This document shows, piece by piece, positions 9,685 through 19,226 of a stretch of 64,000 nt of DNA. Origin of the DNA: Candidatus Brocadia pituitae (GTDB lineage Bacteria > Planctomycetota > Brocadiia > Brocadiales > Brocadiaceae); assembly GCA_017347445.1 (NCBI GenBank), contig AP021856.1:3666613-3730612 (forward strand), given 5' to 3'. The notes beneath the pieces are model-generated. The model was not told where the DNA came from and ran no database searches. It saw only the letters and a program-made list of their open reading frames with translations. Numbering within the stretch: the first letter of the stretch is position 1; every line of letters begins with the position of its first letter. A program made the position numbers and the translations under genes.

Positions 9685-11589
9685 ATGGTAACATTGAAAA
9701 AAATAAAACAGGGGCTCTTTGACCCGGTAATTCTCTTATCCTTGCGAAGGGTACTGGATAATTGGAAAGTCATGTTGATTTGGACGCTCCTTGTCTGGGC
9801 ATTTATGGCGTTGATTCTTGGCCCTTTATCTTCCTTGTTCTTGAGTATGCTGGTATTCCGGGGTGGACAACTGGTAGTAAGCAACATGGAGTTAGTGGCC
9901 TGGATACGATCTCCAGCGGGGATAGTGTATATCTTTTTCGCTTTCACTACGATGCTTATTGGCATCATAGTCCGCTTCGCCGGAATTTTTCAAATTGTTT
10001 CACATGCGAGAGAGGGATCCAGGGCTCCTTTTTTTCATATATTTCTCACTATCATCATGAAAATGCCGTCAATAACCAAACTAAGCTTTTTTGTGGTAAT
10101 AGCTGCACTCATATTGATGTGCTGCGTCATCCTCGGATTGGGTATCGTGTATACCATCTTTCTTGGCAGCCATGATATCAATTATTATCTCAGCACGAAA
10201 CCACCATCGTGGTACTCTGCAATAATCATTGCCATTCTCTGGTTGTCTGCGTGCTTTACAGGAGCATCGTATCTTTTCACACGCATGGTATTAACTGTTC
10301 CGGCTTATTTAGAAGGGTACCATTCCCTAAGAAGTGCTTTATCAAAAGCTTGGTTTTTAGCGAAAGACCGTACTGGCAGACTGGTAAAACTTCTTATCAT
10401 TACCACAGGATTATGGTTTTTTATTGCATCGCTCCTCGATGTCGTGATTTTTTTCACGTCATCCTTCATTATTCAATGGATTGCTCACGTATCCTCGAGC
10501 ATGAGGTTAATTGTGCTTTTTTCAGGAATGTATGCATTCATTACATTAATTGCTGGTGCGATGACTTCTTTCTTTGGGTTTTCACTTGTGTCAACGGTTA
10601 TTACTAAATATTATTATAATGATACCGATTTGCATGCCTCGGCGCCAGTAATTACGAAATCGTTGCAATTAAAGGCAAAAACTATTTCATTGTTATCATC
10701 TTGGATTCGGCCAAAATATTTAGTCCCTGCGACAGGATTTCTTTTCACTATCTGCATTTTTATGAGCGGAATGATGCTCGAACGTATTCCCCATCTACAG
10801 CCGGTCAAAATTGTTGCACATCGCAGTGGCCCGGCACCGGCACCAGAAAACACGCTATCCGCCCTGGAATCTGCTATACATGACGGTGCGGCATATGCTG
10901 AAATTGATGTGCAGCTTACCCGCGATGCTGTGGTAGTGGTAGTACATGATGCCGATTTAATGCGGGTTGCCCAGGACTCCCGAAAAATTTCACAGACGGA
11001 TTATTATGATATTGCCGGACTTGTGCAAATACCGGATGATGGCTCTCCCCCGGAAGAACGAAGAATAGCGACCCTGCAGGATTTTATCAGCAGGGCAAAC
11101 AGAAGAATACACCTGATGATAGAGCTCAAATATTATAACTCACAGCCAAAACTGGTAAACGAAGTTATCAATGCAATTGAAGAGAACAATGTACAAGAGC
11201 AGTCGATGATTATTTCTTTGGATAGCACTGAAATAAAAAAGGTTGGAAAACTTGCGCCCCATATCAAAACCGGTTTTGTTTCTGCGGTAACCCTGGGAGA
11301 AGTCAGTCAACTACCCGTGAATGCGCTTATGATAAATAAACGCAAGGTCGATGCTCAATTATTGCGCAGGGCACGGCAGCAAAACATGGAAGTTTACGTG
11401 TGGACAGTGAATAGCCAGGAATTGATGGCAGAGATGATAGAGCTTGGCGTGGATGGAATTATTACCGATTATCCACAATTGGCCGTGAGGGTGCAGGAAG
11501 AGTTGACAGCAATGACGGCAGCAGAAAGATTGCTTTTGAGATTCCGTAAATTTATGCTGAAAAAAGAAGAAAATGAATTTGCTTTTTAA
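9685..11589 (+). CDS. Glycerophosphodiester phosphodiesterase with N-terminal membrane domain
   Basis: A 634-residue two-part protein. The N-terminal ~370 residues form a multi-helix membrane domain of the GPDPase_memb type. The C-terminal ~260 residues are a GDPD TIM-barrel that hydrolyses glycerophosphodiesters to glycerol-3-phosphate and an alcohol. Catalytic signatures are VAHRSGPAPAPENTLSA, then AEIDVQLTRDAVVVVVHD with the metal-binding Glu/Asp and the second His, and IMIELKY-like LMIELKY. The end GVDGIITDYP is typical. Soil and Gram-positive homologues with this layout are called YhdW/GlpQ2-like. The barrel probably faces outside the cytoplasm, but topology is inferred. Likely role: phospholipid turnover or recycling of head groups. 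Confidence 0.9.
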   Translation: MVTLKKIKQGLFDPVILLSLRRVLDNWKVMLIWTLLVWAFMALILGPLSSLFLSMLVFRGGQLVVSNMELVAWIRSPAGIVYIFFAFTTMLIGIIVRFAGIFQIVSHAREGSRAPFFHIFLTIIMKMPSITKLSFFVVIAALILMCCVILGLGIVYTIFLGSHDINYYLSTKPPSWYSAIIIAILWLSACFTGASYLFTRMVLTVPAYLEGYHSLRSALSKAWFLAKDRTGRLVKLLIITTGLWFFIASLLDVVIFFTSSFIIQWIAHVSSSMRLIVLFSGMYAFITLIAGAMTSFFGFSLVSTVITKYYYNDTDLHASAPVITKSLQLKAKTISLLSSWIRPKYLVPATGFLFTICIFMSGMMLERIPHLQPVKIVAHRSGPAPAPENTLSALESAIHDGAAYAEIDVQLTRDAVVVVVHDADLMRVAQDSRKISQTDYYDIAGLVQIPDDGSPPEERRIATLQDFISRANRRIHLMIELKYYNSQPKLVNEVINAIEENNVQEQSMIISLDSTEIKKVGKLAPHIKTGFVSAVTLGEVSQLPVNALMINKRKVDAQLLRRARQQNMEVYVWTVNSQELMAEMIELGVDGIITDYPQLAVRVQEELTAMTAAERLLLRFRKFMLKKEENEFAF

Positions 11590-11746
11590 GAGAACGACAG
11601 GCGATCTTTTCAAAAGAATATTTGGCACTTACTATATCATGATGCTAAGAAAAAAGGGGTGTCTCCAGTTAGTTCTCCATTCCTGCAGATTGGACTAGCT
11701 GAAACCATACGATCTTGTTGACGACGTCTTTATCATAGGGAAAACC

Positions 11747-13492
11747 ATGATTCTAAAGAAATTCGTTTTATACTATGTGAGGATAAAAAAATTTGTTAAG
11801 GTTGATCTCTGGGCTGAAGAGCGGGAATTATCTGTCTCCCTGAGATCTTTACGCCGGGTGATAAAGTCTTGTGCCCTTATCGTAAACGAATTTACGGAAG
11901 GCCGGTGCCTGTTAAAGGCGTCAGCGCTGACCTTTATTTCGCTGGTGTCACTCATTCCGCTCCTGGCGTTTCTTTTATCTGTCTCAAAAGGACTTGGTGC
12001 GGAAAAAGCGCTGGAGCAGAAAATCGACACCTATATTTTTAATCTCCCTGGCGGTGAAATAGTCTCTGCCTTTGTCAATTTTAAACGCGGGCTTTTTCAG
12101 GAGATTGACAATCTTGATTTTTCTGATTCTACTGCCCGAAAAAAGATTCTCAGCGGGATTGAGGCTTTTGATGGACTCGTTTTCTCCAGCGAGGAAAAAA
12201 TACTTTCTTCAGAGCCCGATATATCTCAATATACCACAAATGACACTCCGCTAGATCCATCGTATGAGCAAATAACCACAGAAGAAGCAAAGGCAGCCAT
12301 TAAAAAATACAAAAAGGAGCTCGCTTATATTGTCGCATCCCTAAATTTTAACAGTGCAAAAGCAAAAGGAGAACTGAAAGAACGCATAGAAGCCTCTGTC
12401 CTTTCCATACCCTCAAACATCAGCCTGAATGCCTTTCTGTACAAAAAACAGATTATGCACTTTGTTGACAGGACAAGTTTTGGGTACCTCGGTGCAATTG
12501 GGCTCATATTTCTCTTCTTTTCTGTTATTAATATGATTGGCAATATTGAGACATCCTTTAATGACGTCTGGAAGATTAAAAAATCCCGTTCGGTCTTCAG
12601 AAAGTTTGCCGACTATACCAGCATAATGTTTATTCTGCCTATCCTTCTTCTGACATCGACAACAATTACGGCAGTCTTGACAAATGAAAGGCTCGTTACC
12701 CTCTTAAATAAAGTAGGGGTAGGCAATATCTATCTGAGTACCTTGGGGTTATTTTTACCGATCAGCGCACTGTGGGTTGCATTTATTTCCGTTTATATTT
12801 TTCTGCCAAACACCAGGGTTAGAGTTATTCCCGGGATAACCAGTGGCATCATTGGTGGAACATTTTTTTATCTACTCCAGGTCTTTTATTTTAAAAGCCA
12901 GATTGGACTTGCACGATATAACCTGATATATGGTGCATTTGCAGCAATTCCATTCTTTCTGCTGTGGTTGCAGATGAGCTGGAATGTCGTTCTTTTTGGA
13001 GCCGTGATCTCATATGTTATCCAAAACAGTAAGTTTGTTAAGCTGAAAAGTCAACCCCTGGGGATAAACTATGCATCAAAGGAACTATTGGGACTTTTTA
13101 TTATGGAACGGATATCCACGCAGTTTTTGAATGGAAAGGGAGAACGATGGACAAAGGAAGGTTTATCGGGGGCGCTGGGCATCCCCATTGAAACGGTTCA
13201 GGAGATTATTGCTGAACTCTCAAAGGCGTCCCTGATTGTGGAAATACCCACGGAGAAATATTTGTACTACCTGCCGGGGCGGGACTTAGATGCAATCCGC
13301 GTATCAGAGGTATTATGTACCATGAGAAATTTCGGTGAAAAATACACGCCTGTTTCTCCGTCACTTCAGGATCAAAAAATGGTAAAGCTTCTTGATGACC
13401 TCCAGGCTGCTATCCGGAATCATATGCAATTTACCATAAAAGATATTGTTCCGGATGCAGGAGTGCAGAACAGGATCTCTTGTAATAGATAA
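11747..13492 (+). CDS. YihY/BrkB family membrane protein with C-terminal winged-helix-like domain
   Basis: The 581-residue product belongs to the YihY/virulence factor BrkB family (formerly misnamed RNase BN). It contains the first signature CLLKASALTFISLVSLIPLL at about residues 58-77. The later core carries SFNDVWKIKKSRS, IGGTFFYLLQVFYFKSQIGL and YGAFAAIPFFLLWLQMSW. Compared with typical members (~300-420 aa) it carries an insertion of about 120 hydrophilic residues (about 105-230) between the first and second helices. It also has an extra C-terminal domain (about 450-581) resembling a winged helix (LSGALGIPIETVQEIIAELS). Function of the family is not settled; transport or envelope roles have been proposed. 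Confidence 0.85.
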   Translation: MILKKFVLYYVRIKKFVKVDLWAEERELSVSLRSLRRVIKSCALIVNEFTEGRCLLKASALTFISLVSLIPLLAFLLSVSKGLGAEKALEQKIDTYIFNLPGGEIVSAFVNFKRGLFQEIDNLDFSDSTARKKILSGIEAFDGLVFSSEEKILSSEPDISQYTTNDTPLDPSYEQITTEEAKAAIKKYKKELAYIVASLNFNSAKAKGELKERIEASVLSIPSNISLNAFLYKKQIMHFVDRTSFGYLGAIGLIFLFFSVINMIGNIETSFNDVWKIKKSRSVFRKFADYTSIMFILPILLLTSTTITAVLTNERLVTLLNKVGVGNIYLSTLGLFLPISALWVAFISVYIFLPNTRVRVIPGITSGIIGGTFFYLLQVFYFKSQIGLARYNLIYGAFAAIPFFLLWLQMSWNVVLFGAVISYVIQNSKFVKLKSQPLGINYASKELLGLFIMERISTQFLNGKGERWTKEGLSGALGIPIETVQEIIAELSKASLIVEIPTEKYLYYLPGRDLDAIRVSEVLCTMRNFGEKYTPVSPSLQDQKMVKLLDDLQAAIRNHMQFTIKDIVPDAGVQNRISCNR

Positions 13493-13681
13493 TTACGCTC
13501 AGGTTGCACAAAAAGTGGAAAGGAACGAAACACCCCCACCGTATTCGGATTAGCTTTGCCTTAAGCACATAAAAGTGTTAAAATTTTCTGACAAGGAGAA
13601 GTGATAAAAAATTAATGCGATGTTTATAAGAAATTTCATTGAAAAGATACCATACTACGAAACGGGTATAAGGAGGAAAAG

Positions 13682-14002
13682 GTGAATAAAAAGATTACGT
13701 TTGAAAAAAACAACTTTAAAGGCGTTTTGTTACCTAAGGAATTTACCGCAGACATTCTGGTAGAGGGAAACAATATATCCGGAGAACCCTTTGTTGCCCT
13801 TAATGCGAATACCGGCTTACCCTACGTGAAAGACTATTATGTCCGGTGGGGAAAGCCCGTGGGAAAAGATGAGCCTTCCGGCGTGATCCTGCTTACTGTA
13901 CGGTTCGAGGATGAGATTTTGGAAAACCATAAACTGAAGGGATCACTCTCGGTGAATCTTTATGTACAGGGAGCCACAAATTACATAACAAATTGGCATT
14001 AG
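13682..14002 (+). CDS. Hypothetical protein, 106 aa
   Basis: The frame starts at GTG directly after a perfect AGGAGG (13671-13676), which decides the start. The 106-residue product has no signal peptide or membrane segment and looks beta-rich (ILLTVRFEDEIL, GSLSVNLYVQG). I do not recognise the family. It stands alone, 190 bp after the YihY gene and before a region of unclear coding status. Confidence 0.7.
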   Translation: MNKKITFEKNNFKGVLLPKEFTADILVEGNNISGEPFVALNANTGLPYVKDYYVRWGKPVGKDEPSGVILLTVRFEDEILENHKLKGSLSVNLYVQGATNYITNWH

Positions 14003-14202
14003 CAATTCATGGTTTGCATTTTCATTTAAGGGTAGGCGCTTCCGATCAAAATTGGGCTGTAGGATTGATTGTGACAGGCAATGTAAGGTAATGATAGCCG
14101 GAAACATCTGCTCTTAAACATAATAAACCCGACGTTTGTTCTCCTTTTTTATATGAGGATTTTGCGTTGTTATAAGGCAGAAACTGTATAATCATTCGTT
14201 GA

Positions 14203-14565
14203 GCTGCACAATTTGCGTCTAAGAGCACATCGGTTTCGAGGAGGGAGAATGACTCCGACCAGATTGCTGATGTGGTCTTGCGCTCTCTTGACGTGCTTTT
14301 ACGTAGGCCCCTCGCCGTCTTTTATGAGGAGTTTCGAAGGAGAGCAGGAGATTCGAAATACCAGATGCCAGACTATGTTCGGTTTCTTCATACGCTAGGT
14401 TTCATTGAATATTTTGGGGATGAACCGAGATTCAAAGTACGCATCACGCCTGCTGGTCTCGGCTTTCTCTCTTACGTCAGAGGTGAGAATACCCCCTCAC
14501 CTACGATAAGAGACCTCTGTAACCGCTCGAGCGGCTTTTACGGAATGGAGAAAACAGGTGGATAG
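14203..14565 (+). pseudogene. Probable gene remnant, winged-helix-like protein
   Basis: The frame is open from 14203 to the TAG at 14565. Its sequence from QIADVVLRSLDVLLRRPLAV through KYQMPDYVRFLHTLGFIEYF and FKVRITPAGLGFL reads like a small winged-helix domain: helices followed by a beta-wing. There is no ATG in frame and no ribosome-binding site at the only GTG (14272). A good GAGGAGGGAGA site at 14238 precedes an ATG in a different frame. A TATAAT box lies at 14187-14192. I therefore read it as a 5'-truncated or frameshifted gene. A real GTG-started gene of about 97 aa is the alternative. Confidence 0.4.
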
Positions 14566-14653
14566 GTCTTGCAATCACGCATTTTGACTAATAGAGAAAT
14601 CACCTAACCAAGGTGCGTGATGTAATGTTGGTTTGATTAGACAGCCGGTACCC

Positions 14654-15076
14654 TTATTGCCTCCGGTTTTCCGGGGTATAGTGTGCCTGAAGGTAGGCAA
14701 TGATCTGCCTCGTCTCGTCTTCTGGTATGAGAGCCCCATAGGTCTTGATCATCTTATAAACCTCGTCTTCCCATGTGGCCGCCGCAAGCGGGGGTTGCAT
14801 GGTAATGTACGTAACGCTGTGACATAAATTGCAGTAACCCTGTATAATCTCTCGTCCTTCACCCGGAGTCAACTCAGGGGTGTACAGGGGATATGTCCCC
14901 ACGCTATAGACACTATCTAATGATTGCTTCATAGCATCTGGCTGAGGAATGCCAAGCAGTGCCCCCTTGCTGTATTGCCCGCTGCGAACCAGGCCATGGG
15001 AATCGGTTTTAGCTAAAATGGACTTATTCAAGGCAATTACAAGAAGCCCTATGAAAATATACCTTATCTTTTTCAT
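14654..15076 (-). CDS. Monoheme cytochrome c, SorB-like subunit of a sulfite-dehydrogenase-type enzyme
   Basis: A 140-residue exported cytochrome. An N-terminal signal (MKKIRYIFIGLLVIALNKSI) is followed by one heme motif CNLCH at residues 82-86. A possible axial methionine lies a few residues later (YITMQPP). The protein resembles the small cytochrome that accepts electrons from molybdenum sulfite dehydrogenases (SorAB). The neighbouring upstream gene on the same strand is a SorA-like molybdoenzyme, 181 bp away, which supports the pairing. The gap contains a dispersed repeat. Electrons would pass from the molybdenum centre to this heme and on to soluble cytochromes. Confidence 0.85.
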   Translation of the reverse strand: MKKIRYIFIGLLVIALNKSILAKTDSHGLVRSGQYSKGALLGIPQPDAMKQSLDSVYSVGTYPLYTPELTPGEGREIIQGYCNLCHSVTYITMQPPLAAATWEDEVYKMIKTYGALIPEDETRQIIAYLQAHYTPENRRQ

Positions 15077-15164
15077 CGTAGACCTTTCTATGGTCAGCTA
15101 TCAAGATAAATATCGTCAGAATCTTCATCCTCATTCTTCGCGGAGTTTACCCTGAGCGGCAAAA

Positions 15165-15215
15165 AAGATTCTTCGCTTCGCTCAGACTGACAAAAAGCGA
15201 AGGGCTCAGAATGAC
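15165..15215. repeat. Dispersed palindromic repeat (GATTCTTCG...CTCAGAATGACA type)
   Basis: The sequence contains GATTCTTCGCTTCGCTCAGA and, after a short spacer, CGAAGGGCTCAGAATGACA. It shares the GATTCTTCG-CTC(C)GCTCAGAATGAC core with the copy at 30009-30083. It lies between the SorB-like and SorA-like genes. Confidence 0.65.
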
Positions 15216-15257
15216 AGTGGGTTGTTATTTTCAGGTGAAATTTCCTGTATAATTAAG

Positions 15258-16553
15258 CTACTGCGCTGCATCCACCATCACTTCCTGCCGTTCAATCTTA
15301 TTCCACAAGTAACCCTTTGGGTTCCAAAATTCCCCGTCTGGCTGGATATTGCCTTTTTCGTCGGTGGCCCGCACTGCAAGTGCATACTGACCGGTACGTT
15401 TTGGAATCCAGGTAGTCTCCCAGGTGCGGAAAGAGTATTTTCCGTAATCATCCCCAAGCCTGGCCTTGCTCCAGGTTTTACCATCGTCCTCGGAGAACTC
15501 CATGTTGATCACACGTCCGTAACCACTGAAGGCAATGCCGCGCACCGTGACCGGCATCTCTACCGGAATTTTACCTGATCCATCGGGAGTGATGATAAAT
15601 GAACGGACGGGCATCGTCCCCACGGGGATCATTTTGACCAGACCGTCCTTGACGTCCTTTAGCGTAGTATTGCCATGTGGCGTATCGGGAGCGCAATACG
15701 TCTTTGTCATCCAGAAATTCGTGTCGGATTCGGTTAATACCCGGACCCAGGTTAAGGCCTTGGTCCAATACGTCGAGAATTTACCCGGAACCACAAGTCG
15801 GACGGGGAAACCGTTCAGCATCGGAAGTGGCTCGCCATTCATCTCATACGCCACAATAGTTTCATTGATGACCGGGTCATCCAGATTCAATGATTTCAGA
15901 TACCTGTGTGAGACACTCTCCCTGAGTCCGCGCCCCTTTTCCAGTCCTTCAAACTGTACACAGAGCGAACCAGCCTTTACCCCTGCAGCATCTAGTAAAT
16001 CCTTGAGGCGCACTCCGGTAAAGAGGGCGTTGCCCATAGCCCCGTTACCCCATTGAGCGCCAGGGACGCGGGGTTGAAAACGGCTGCGGCTATTGCCGGA
16101 GCACTGGTTGACTGCGGCAATAGAAACAGGCTTGTATTGTTTCATAAGGTCGGCAAGAGACAAGGCCAACGATTTTCCAACATTGCCCTCCACGAAAAGT
16201 CGCCACCCGGAAAGGTTCACGGCATTTGGGATACCCTCCAGATGCCATCGCACGTAAAATGCTGCATTGGGCGTGAACGGTGTCAGGAAGTAATGCCGCG
16301 GGGTCTCAAGCTGAACCGGGCGGTCAGTAATCTGGATCAGCGGAAGTTTTTGAGGGTAAACAACAAAAGGGCCTACCGCTCCCCAGTAAGGGTTGACGCC
16401 AGGTCCGGTAAAGCCTGGCAGTGGCTGGATAGTCTGACCAGAGACCCGGGCAATGGCCGATGGTAACTTGTTCAAACCCATCCAGGCAGCTCCTCCTCCA
16501 AGTATCTTCAGTAAAACCCTGCGTGACACTGTACCCGATGTTTTTTCTGTCAT
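15258..16553 (-). CDS. Tat-exported molybdopterin sulfite oxidase family enzyme, SorA-like
   Basis: A 431-residue periplasmic-type molybdenum enzyme. A twin-arginine signal ([18 protein letters not shown]) is at residues 9-26. The sulfite oxidase fold is shown by [18 protein letters not shown] with the molybdenum-ligand Cys151, then [20 protein letters not shown] and [22 protein letters not shown]-terminal dimerisation domain follows ([38 protein letters not shown]). Motif spacing and the adjacent cytochrome gene match SorAB sulfite dehydrogenase, so sulfite to sulfate oxidation is the best guess, though the family includes enzymes with other substrates. It is 15 nt downstream of a DUF445 gene and probably co-transcribed with it. 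Confidence 0.88.
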   Translation of the reverse strand: MTEKTSGTVSRRVLLKILGGGAAWMGLNKLPSAIARVSGQTIQPLPGFTGPGVNPYWGAVGPFVVYPQKLPLIQITDRPVQLETPRHYFLTPFTPNAAFYVRWHLEGIPNAVNLSGWRLFVEGNVGKSLALSLADLMKQYKPVSIAAVNQCSGNSRSRFQPRVPGAQWGNGAMGNALFTGVRLKDLLDAAGVKAGSLCVQFEGLEKGRGLRESVSHRYLKSLNLDDPVINETIVAYEMNGEPLPMLNGFPVRLVVPGKFSTYWTKALTWVRVLTESDTNFWMTKTYCAPDTPHGNTTLKDVKDGLVKMIPVGTMPVRSFIITPDGSGKIPVEMPVTVRGIAFSGYGRVINMEFSEDDGKTWSKARLGDDYGKYSFRTWETTWIPKRTGQYALAVRATDEKGNIQPDGEFWNPKGYLWNKIERQEVMVDAAQ

Positions 16554-16568
16554 GGCATTACCCTGGTA

Positions 16569-17369
16569 CTAAAAAAATATGGCACTGACAAATCCAATTA
16601 CGGCTCCAAAAACCCCGCCCCACACGACCAGCCAGCCTAAGTGTTCACGCATCATTTCCTCAACAATCTCCTTTACCCGTTGCGGGGTAAGTTCGTTTAC
16701 GGTAGCATCAACCATGGCGGCAATTTTGGATCTGAATATTTCAAAATTGGTTTCCTTCTGCAGGATAGAGGCTACGTCAACATTCCGCAAGATCTCAGAC
16801 GTCTTTCTCTCAAATTCCTTTTTGAAAGGCTCACGCAGGGGTGCAATGGCCTTTTCTCCTCCAAACAAGGTAAACATTCCTCCAAAAGAGGAATTCTTAA
16901 TCACCGCTACAAGATCGTTGAATACGTCATCAAAATCAATCTTGTCCAAAACCAGCTCTGGTTGGATCGTATGAGGAAGCGTATTCTGGGTAACCTTCAG
17001 AAAATTTTCCCTGGTAAAAAAATTCTCCATAATCAGGGAACGAATACCCTCTTTAAATTGGTCAAATCTCAGCGTGACAATGCCGGAGCCGTAGAGTCCC
17101 GGTATCTTTTCGAACAGCATATAAACTGCCAGCCAGTTGGTTAATGCACCCGAAAAAGCGAAAAGACTAGCCAACATAATGGCGTTTCGACCAAAAAAAT
17201 CGGGTATTCCATAGGAAATCCCAAATACTACAGCGGCAATACTATTGGTCAGGAAACTTTTGTTCATAAAAGCCCTTGTCCTGCGAAAATCTACCCGTGC
17301 CATTCCTTCACTGAACATCCCTGATGGAAGTCTGTACGAAATTGCCTCCGGCTTTTTTTCTATTGTCAT
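16569..17369 (-). CDS. DUF445 family membrane protein
   Basis: The 266-residue product has transmembrane segments near residues 40-85 (SIAAVVFGISYGIPDFFGRN, then MLASLFAFSGALTNWLAVYM) and at the C-terminus (LGWLVVWGGVFGAVIGFVSA). These flank a helical soluble domain typical of DUF445 (YheB-like). The NWLAVYMLFEKIPGLYGSGI motif is the family signature. I chose the ATG at 17369 because AGGAATT lies upstream and the conserved part begins soon after. A longer frame starts at 17468 but lacks support. Function is unknown. It lies 15 nt upstream of the SorA-like gene, so it may help envelope insertion or simply share the transcript. Confidence 0.8.
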   Translation of the reverse strand: MTIEKKPEAISYRLPSGMFSEGMARVDFRRTRAFMNKSFLTNSIAAVVFGISYGIPDFFGRNAIMLASLFAFSGALTNWLAVYMLFEKIPGLYGSGIVTLRFDQFKEGIRSLIMENFFTRENFLKVTQNTLPHTIQPELVLDKIDFDDVFNDLVAVIKNSSFGGMFTLFGGEKAIAPLREPFKKEFERKTSEILRNVDVASILQKETNFEIFRSKIAAMVDATVNELTPQRVKEIVEEMMREHLGWLVVWGGVFGAVIGFVSAIFF

Positions 17370-17758
17370 TTCAATAATTCCTGTTTTGTAAAGTTTGCCA
17401 GTATCGTGATTTTGCATTGCGAAATGAAGCCATAAAGTTTCCGGCACATACACTGTTCCGGACAGCATACCATTTGGTTCATACGAAATAAATTATATCT
17501 CATGTCCAGCGTGACAGGCAAGACCTTTTGTTGGCAAACACGTCACACAGCAGGAATAACGCTCCATTTTATCGCACCCTGTTACCATGAAAAAGTGCGA
17601 AAATCAAAAAAGGTTGCAATCTCTTCGGATTTTGTTTTTAATATTCATTCACGGGTGAAAGGAAAAACTCTGTCATCTGCTCCCCGTAGTTCTGATGAAT
17701 AGTTCCTAACTATTTTGCTGTATCATAAATATCGTGATAAAAAAGAAAGGGATAGCAT

Positions 17759-18247
17759 ATGGGTTTATTCCGGAAAGGTGCGGAAGAGACAAAGATAAAC
17801 GATGAGACGAAAGGTGAGTCTGGCATAAAACGTGAACTCAGAAAGGAGAGTAATATGGCTGAAGAAAAGGCATCGATACTGACACAGGACGTTGAGATCA
17901 AAGGCACAATTAAGTTTAGCAATGCCATGAAAATCGATGGTAAGTTTGAAGGAGATATGTTAACGGAAGAGGGGGAATTGTTTGTTGGCAAAACGGGCAG
18001 TGTTAAAGCAAATGTTAAGGTAAAAAATGCCGTTATTGAAGGACGTATGGATGGAAATGTCACCGCAACAGAGAAGGTTGAGCTCAAGGAAAAGGCGCAT
18101 CTTGTTGGCGATCTGAAAGCAAGAACCCTGGTTATTGAAGAGGGGGTTGTTTTTGTTGGAAATTGTAATGTAAACCCGGATGGATTCAAGACGGAAAATC
18201 CCAATCTTAAGGAATGGAAAAAAGAACCCAAAAAGGGCACAGAATAA
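17759..18247 (+). CDS. Bactofilin
   Basis: Bactofilins are polymer-forming cytoskeletal proteins with a right-handed beta-helix core, acting as scaffolds for cell shape and envelope enzymes. The 162-residue product has a charged N-terminal tail (residues 1-37). The beta-helix spans about residues 40-140, with repeats such as VEIKGTIKFSNAMKIDGKFE and GSVKANVKVKNAVIEGRMDG. A Lys/Glu-rich tail follows. AAAGGGATAGCAT precedes the ATG. An internal ATG at 17855, after AGAAAGGAG, could give a shorter form starting MAEEKASIL, and I cannot exclude that it is the main start. A second, zinc-ribbon bactofilin follows 45 nt downstream. Confidence 0.92.
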   Translation: MGLFRKGAEETKINDETKGESGIKRELRKESNMAEEKASILTQDVEIKGTIKFSNAMKIDGKFEGDMLTEEGELFVGKTGSVKANVKVKNAVIEGRMDGNVTATEKVELKEKAHLVGDLKARTLVIEEGVVFVGNCNVNPDGFKTENPNLKEWKKEPKKGTE

Positions 18248-18292
18248 TTGTGCGGTGAGGAATACGTGATTTATACATGACAGAACAGATTT

Positions 18293-18847
18293 ATGAATTC
18301 TAAAGCAAGCGAACTGCAGGAAACCAGAGACATCGTCTGTCCTTACTGCCATCGGAATTTTCCGGTTTCTATTCATTGCATCTCAATACCATGCCGTTAC
18401 TGCAATCGCCACATCAATATCCAGGAAGTGCTTTTCCCCCCGGAAAAAAGGGGAAAGCCTTCTCCCGGAGACCGGAGGATCCTTTGTTATAAATGCGGAA
18501 AGGAAATCTACACTCATGCAAAAGCTCAGGCAATACGATGTAATCATTGCTATCATCAGAATGATATGAACGATTATAAGATAAAAGCCCTGCTGGGAAA
18601 AATAATCGAAACGCACGGCACCTTATACCTGAAAAAAAAGGGGAGCATAGAAATCTCCAATATCCGGGTAGGAAATGCTATCGTAAAAGGGAAAATTCAT
18701 GGAGATCTTTATGCAAGCGGTACGGTTGAAATTTTAAAGCCCGGTGAAATTCACGGTAAAATTACCTGTCGTAAATTAATTATAAAAAAGGGCGGCATAT
18801 TTAACGGAAGAGTACAGATGCTACCTGCAAACCAGGAATATTCTTAG
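18293..18847 (+). CDS. Zinc-ribbon protein with C-terminal bactofilin domain
   Basis: A 184-residue protein with an unusual domain order. Residues 15-100 hold four CxxC pairs: CPYCHRN and CRYCNRH form one zinc ribbon, and CYKCGKE and CNHCYHQ form a second. Residues about 105-180 form a short bactofilin-type beta-helix (GTLYLKKKGSIEISNIRVGN, VKGKIHGDLYASGTVEILKP, IHGKITCRKLIIKKGG). It lies 45 nt downstream of a standard bactofilin on the same strand, so the two may co-polymerise. The ribbons could bind nucleic acid or a partner protein; this is inference. Confidence 0.85.
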   Translation: MNSKASELQETRDIVCPYCHRNFPVSIHCISIPCRYCNRHINIQEVLFPPEKRGKPSPGDRRILCYKCGKEIYTHAKAQAIRCNHCYHQNDMNDYKIKALLGKIIETHGTLYLKKKGSIEISNIRVGNAIVKGKIHGDLYASGTVEILKPGEIHGKITCRKLIIKKGGIFNGRVQMLPANQEYS

Positions 18848-19226
18848 TGCGGCGTAGCCGCAACCGGTTCCTCCATCCTCCCCCATTACCACTACAGGGC
18901 GAAGTTATTAGGCATAAGCGCTAACGTAAGAAGTTAATCCAATTTGAATGCAATTAAATATCGAATATCGAACAAAAAATTATATATTACAGTTTTTTCC
19001 CCTTCGAAATTCAATATTCCTTGTCCCGCATTTGATGTTTTCCTCTAAAATGCTATATTTCTTTCTTACGTTAAACGCATATGGAGACAAAGAGGGAGGA
19101 GCGGAGTATAAAAAAACTGCATGAGCTAAAGATTCACACAAGGGCATGAATATACGGCGATCAAGTACGTGAGATTGCCTGATGGTGAAATGATGCATCT
19201 TGTACCTGACAGCGCCCGCTGAAACT
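18848..19226. other. 379-bp intergenic region
   Basis: No gene is recognisable. Near 18849-18870 a short hairpin (GCGGCgtaGCCGC) follows the bactofilin stop but lacks a T-run. Around 18955-19025 the sequence holds ATATCGAATATCGAAC and later CGAAATTCAATATTCC, inverted relatives that look like a dispersed repeat. The rest may contain the promoter for the exported protein and porin genes. Confidence 0.45.

Noticed and set aside
11621-11640. TGGCAC as a second sigma54 promoter
   Set aside because: The GC doublet expected 12 bp downstream is absent.
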